DNA of 16,483 nucleotides from Myxococcales bacterium. Its GTDB lineage: Bacteria > Myxococcota > Polyangia > HGW-17 > SLPX01. The notes beneath the pieces were generated by a model. That model saw only the letters and a program-made list of their open reading frames with translations. It did not search any database and was not told the DNA's origin. The stretch is taken from contig SLPX01000239.1 in NCBI GenBank assembly GCA_007131745.1, positions 1 through 16,483 on the forward strand, given 5' to 3'. How positions within the stretch are numbered: position 1 is the first letter of the stretch; every line of letters starts with the position of its first letter. The translations under genes were made by a program, and so were the position numbers. Below, piece after piece: positions 13,644 to 16,483 of this stretch.

Positions 13644-14786
13644 ATGGCCGAAGATCCGGCGAAAAAACGATTCCTGACGGCAGTGATTAACCCGGGCGGC
13701 ACGTCCACGAAAGTCGCGTGTTTTGAAGGTGAAAAAGAGATTTTCTCTCAGGATATAAGGCATGAGCCGGAAGAATTGAAACAATTCGAGAGCGTGTATG
13801 ACCAGCTCGACTGGCGCATGGAGAAAACACGAGAGTGTTTTCTGCAACACGGCGTTTCTCCGGCCTCGCTGGATGCAGTCATCGGCCGCGGCGGGCCGGT
13901 CGCGCCCGTGCCGGGAGGGACGTTTGCGGTTGATGAAGCAATGCTGGCCGCGATCCGCGAACAACGCGTCATGGTGGTTCACCCTTCCCTGCTCGGCGCT
14001 CCCATGGCTCACAAGCTGGCCGCGGAGGGTGGATGCCCGGCCTACATAGCGGACCCCGTGAGCGTAGACGAATTCGTGGAAGAGGCCAGGTTGACCGGGT
14101 TGCCGGAGATTCCGCGAAGAGCGCTTTCTCATGCGCTCAGTGTCAAGGCGACAGCACTGAAAGCAGCCGCGGAGATGGGCAGGCCCCTGGAAGAATTGAA
14201 CCTGGTGGTGGTGCACCTGGGTTCGGGCACAACTGTGGCCGCTCAGAAAAACGGCCGCCAGGTGGATTCCACCGATGCTTCTGCATCGGGACCGATGGCG
14301 CCGACCCGGGCGGGCAATTTGCCCGCTCTCGACCTGGTGCGCCTTTGTTTCTCGGGGAAGTACAATCAAAAAGAACTGCAAAAACTGCTCGTAGGTTCGG
14401 GCGGATGGACAGCCCACCTGAAAACCGATGACTTGCGGGTTATATACAAACAGATCGACGAAGGAGATCAAAAAGCCCGGTTGGTTCTGGATGCCACCTT
14501 GCTGCAGATAGCCAAGGAAATAGCGGCCATGGCGGTCTCGCTGGGAGGAAAGCCCGACGCAATTGTGTTGACCGGAGGCGTGACCCGATCCGAACGCTTC
14601 GTCGCGGAATTGAAAGAGCGCGTGGCATGGATATCAGAGCGCGTTTTCGTGTTTTCCGGCGACGACGAGATGAATGCTCTGGCGTCCGCGGCGATGCGCA
14701 CACTTGAAACCACCCGAAAGACCGGGGCCGGACCTCGTTCCATGGCTCCTTACATTGAAAAATTCAAGCTCGTGGAGAAGAATTGA
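13644..14786 (+). CDS. buk: Butyrate kinase family protein (acyl kinase)
   Basis: 380 residues, close to the usual 355-380 of butyrate kinases, with a slightly extended C-terminus. ASKHA phosphate motifs are visible: VINPGGTSTKVACF (phosphate 1) near residue 14 and VVVHLGSGTTVAA (phosphate 2) near 190, followed by VDSTDASASGPMAPTRAG, which is the acyl-kinase substrate region, and an adenosine-type IVLTGGVTRS near 310. It makes carboxylate and ATP from acyl phosphate and ADP. The start is supported by GGAGAAGAG. It lies between iorA and iorB and overlaps iorB (TGATG), so it is cotranslated with it. The acyl chain could be butyryl, branched-chain or, given the Ior neighbours, arylacetyl; the sequence alone does not decide. 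Confidence 0.93.
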   Translation: MAEDPAKKRFLTAVINPGGTSTKVACFEGEKEIFSQDIRHEPEELKQFESVYDQLDWRMEKTRECFLQHGVSPASLDAVIGRGGPVAPVPGGTFAVDEAMLAAIREQRVMVVHPSLLGAPMAHKLAAEGGCPAYIADPVSVDEFVEEARLTGLPEIPRRALSHALSVKATALKAAAEMGRPLEELNLVVVHLGSGTTVAAQKNGRQVDSTDASASGPMAPTRAGNLPALDLVRLCFSGKYNQKELQKLLVGSGGWTAHLKTDDLRVIYKQIDEGDQKARLVLDATLLQIAKEIAAMAVSLGGKPDAIVLTGGVTRSERFVAELKERVAWISERVFVFSGDDEMNALASAAMRTLETTRKTGAGPRSMAPYIEKFKLVEKN

Positions 14787-15367
14787 TGAAACCGCTCAAC
14801 ATGTTATTCGCAGGCGTGGGAGGACAAGGGATATTGTTCGCAGGCAAAATCTTTTTCGACGCTGCTCTTTCAAGAGGAGTAAAGGTGCTCGGAGGAGAGA
14901 CCCACGGCATGAGCCAGCGGGGCGGCTCGGTGGTGGCCCATTTCAAAATGGGTGGAGGGCACAGCGCCCTTGTCCTTCCGGGTACGGCCGATATCTTGCT
15001 GGCGTTGGAGCCCACCGAGGGATTGCGCAACCTTGCTTTTGCGAGACCGGGCGGAATCTATCTCGTAAACGCTCCGGACCTGGAACATATCCCGGGCCGA
15101 GTTCTCGACTTCCTGAAGAAAAAGAAAATCCGGGCATACTGTTTCGACGGGGACGGAATGGCCCTGGAGAAGAAAAAGCCTTTGACCGCGAATCTTTACT
15201 TGATCGGTTTTTTGGCCGGGTTGAAAGACACGCCATTCGAACCCGCGGAGTTCCGCGATATCGTCACTAAAAACACGAAGAAAAAAGCATTTCTCCAGGA
15301 CAACCTGGATGCTTTCGAAACCGGCGTGCAAGCTGCGCAAACCGCGGAGGCGGCGGAGGCGGCATAG
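14786..15367 (+). CDS. iorB: Indolepyruvate ferredoxin oxidoreductase, beta subunit
   Basis: 193 residues from ATG 14786, which overlaps the buk stop by one base; a TTG at 14783 is less likely. It is the pyruvate/ketoisovalerate oxidoreductase gamma-type domain: FAGVGGQGILFAGKI (residues 8-22), then GGETHGMSQRGGSVVAHFK, LPGTADILLALEPTEGLRN and a helical C-terminal third ending in an Ala/Glu-rich tail. It forms the alpha2beta2-type complex with IorA and provides the CoA-side domain. Separation from iorA by buk is unusual; in most genomes the two ior genes are adjacent. Confidence 0.94.
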   Translation: MKPLNMLFAGVGGQGILFAGKIFFDAALSRGVKVLGGETHGMSQRGGSVVAHFKMGGGHSALVLPGTADILLALEPTEGLRNLAFARPGGIYLVNAPDLEHIPGRVLDFLKKKKIRAYCFDGDGMALEKKKPLTANLYLIGFLAGLKDTPFEPAEFRDIVTKNTKKKAFLQDNLDAFETGVQAAQTAEAAEAA

Positions 15368-15400
15368 ACGGAGCAGCATAAACAACCCGGGAGGCTTGCG

Positions 15401-16303
15401 ATGAGTTATGACGCACTAGTTAAAGAGTTGAGGAAAAAACCGGGCCGAGGTTTGGCGGTTGTGGCCGCGGACGAGGAAAACGTGCTCGAGGCTGTGGCCA
15501 TGGCAACCCGTGAATCGATCGCGGAACCGCTCCTGTTTGGAGACGAACGTGCGATCAAGGACATGGCGGAAAAAGCGTCCATCGACCTCCATGGCATGAA
15601 GACGGTTGACATCAGCGACCCCGGCGAAGCGGCTCTGGCCGCTATGAGTCTTGTCCGGGAGGGCAAGGTAAGCGCGCTGATGAAAGGCAAAATATCCACG
15701 CCCGACCTGATGCGCACCGGGTTGAAAAACGGGTTGCGCCGGGAGGGAAGACTTTTGACTCACATCGTCGGTTATGAACACCCGCGAGTGGATCACATGT
15801 TCCTGCTGACCGACAGCGGCGTTGTAACCTTCCCGAGCCTTGAACAGCGGGTGGAGATCATCCGAAACGGCGTGGAGGCCATGCGCTGCCTGGGTGTTTC
15901 CCAACCCCTCGTCGCAGCCCTTTCGTCCACGGAAAAACCCGACAAGAATATTCCCGACTCCTTGGGGGCCGCGGAGCTGAAAGAAATGAACAAGGAAAGC
16001 GGACCTCTCGAAGGGTGCGGCATAGTCGACGGACCCATGGACCTGCTTTCGGCCGTGGACCCTGAAACCGCGCAAATCAAGGGAATTGGCGGACCCGTGG
16101 CCGGGCGCGCGGACATCCTGCATTGCCCGGACGTGGTTTCCGGAAACATGATGGGCAAGGCGATCGCATTCTTCTCGGAAAAAGTCAGGCTGGGCGGGTG
16201 CGTGGTGGGCGGCGTAGTACCCGTGATCCTTCTCTCACGCGCTTCTCCCGCGGACAACAAGTACTGCTCCTTGATCCTCGGCCTCGCCTGCTCGTCTATT
16301 TGA
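15401..16303 (+). CDS. ptb: Phosphate butyryltransferase (phosphate acyltransferase family)
   Basis: 300 residues, normal for Ptb. Family motifs: LMKGKISTPDLMR near residue 93, LLTHIVGYEHPR, LLTDSGVVTFPSLEQRVEII, then GPLEGCGIVDGPMDLLSAV, ADILHCPDVVSGNMMGKA (the conserved PD--aGN segment) and GGVVPVILLSRAS (the conserved PviltSRa segment). It converts acyl-CoA and phosphate to acyl phosphate and CoA, feeding butyrate kinase. GGGAGG precedes ATG 15401 and the gene lies 33 bases after iorB, so it is the last gene of the operon. The short-chain phosphate acetyltransferase family is related, but the length and the pairing with buk favour Ptb. Confidence 0.92.
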   Translation: MSYDALVKELRKKPGRGLAVVAADEENVLEAVAMATRESIAEPLLFGDERAIKDMAEKASIDLHGMKTVDISDPGEAALAAMSLVREGKVSALMKGKISTPDLMRTGLKNGLRREGRLLTHIVGYEHPRVDHMFLLTDSGVVTFPSLEQRVEIIRNGVEAMRCLGVSQPLVAALSSTEKPDKNIPDSLGAAELKEMNKESGPLEGCGIVDGPMDLLSAVDPETAQIKGIGGPVAGRADILHCPDVVSGNMMGKAIAFFSEKVRLGGCVVGGVVPVILLSRASPADNKYCSLILGLACSSI

Positions 16304-16352
16304 ATAACATGTCAATGAATCCCGTTTCAAAATCTTTTTTCGGACATCGGAC

Positions 16353-16374
16353 ATTGGTTTACCCAATACTTTTT
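16353..16374 (+). terminator. Weak possible terminator after ptb
   Basis: ATTGG (16353-16357) and CCAAT (16363-16367) form a five-base stem with a TTTAC loop, followed by TTTTT (16370-16374). It is preceded by the repeat CGGACATCGGACAT. The stem is short, so rho-independent termination here is uncertain; the remaining bases to the window end hold nothing recognised. Confidence 0.35.
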
Positions 16375-16483
16375 AGGGATTGAAACCTTGTTCAGCGTAT
16401 TTTGAGCTTCTTCGGAAACATTTCTCTTCTACCTACCCCCAAGGCTCTCTGCGTTTTTTCTCTTCAATTATAGCTCCCGGTGC

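Noticed and set aside
12855..14471. 538-residue open frame antisense to iorA and buk
   Set aside because: It lies opposite two clearly conserved genes, has no recognisable domain, and is explained by high G+C codon use on the coding strand.
1..16483. CRISPR array, tRNA or rRNA gene
   Set aside because: No regularly spaced 24-40 base repeats with unique spacers, and no tRNA or rRNA hallmark sequences were noticed on either strand by eye.

Overview
The window looks like a chromosome segment of an uncultured, probably anaerobic bacterium from the former Deltaproteobacteria (Desulfobacterota or Myxococcota side). The reasons are family-level: a lipoprotein built from Myxococcota-type cysteine-rich repeats plus RCC1 blades, a membrane-anchored PknB-type Ser/Thr kinase, several small lipoproteins, and an indolepyruvate:ferredoxin oxidoreductase operon combined with a butyrate kinase and a phosphate butyryltransferase. 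No rRNA, tRNA, CRISPR array or intact insertion sequence was recognised. Taxonomy is inference.

Left part (1-3617) is an accessory, toxin/defence-like region. A RES-domain toxin runs off the left edge and is preceded on the minus strand by its MbcA/ParS-like antitoxin, with two 6-4-6 inverted repeats in front. A spacer with two IS21-like 14-bp direct repeats follows. Then comes a DUF1016 (YhcG-type) PD-(D/E)XK nuclease carrying an in-frame duplicated 36-bp palindromic insert, and a Phd/YefM-ParE module with a good sigma-70 promoter.

Middle part (3766-9269) is a block of cell-envelope genes: a 771-residue lipoprotein fusing a TraB/TIKI-like domain (two GxxH motifs) to a class C beta-lactamase-like serine hydrolase; a small exported beta-rich protein with a structured leader; a short four-cysteine lipoprotein; and a lipoprotein with four 153-bp cysteine-rich repeats followed by seven RCC1 repeats of exactly 150 bp. 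Intergenic spaces hold short tandem repeats and three copies of a dispersed element (about 2875, 6199 and 7392).

Right part (9509-16303) begins with a transmembrane Ser/Thr kinase, then a compact operon iorA-buk-iorB-ptb. The two Ior subunits would oxidise aryl- (or related) 2-oxoacids to acyl-CoA while reducing ferredoxin. Ptb and Buk would convert the acyl-CoA through acyl phosphate to the free acid and ATP. The interleaved gene order suggests one energy-conserving amino-acid fermentation pathway. The last 180 bases hold only a weak possible terminator.

The strongest candidates for something undescribed are the TraB/TIKI-beta-lactamase fusion lipoprotein and the ior/buk/ptb operon read as arylacetate-linked substrate-level phosphorylation.
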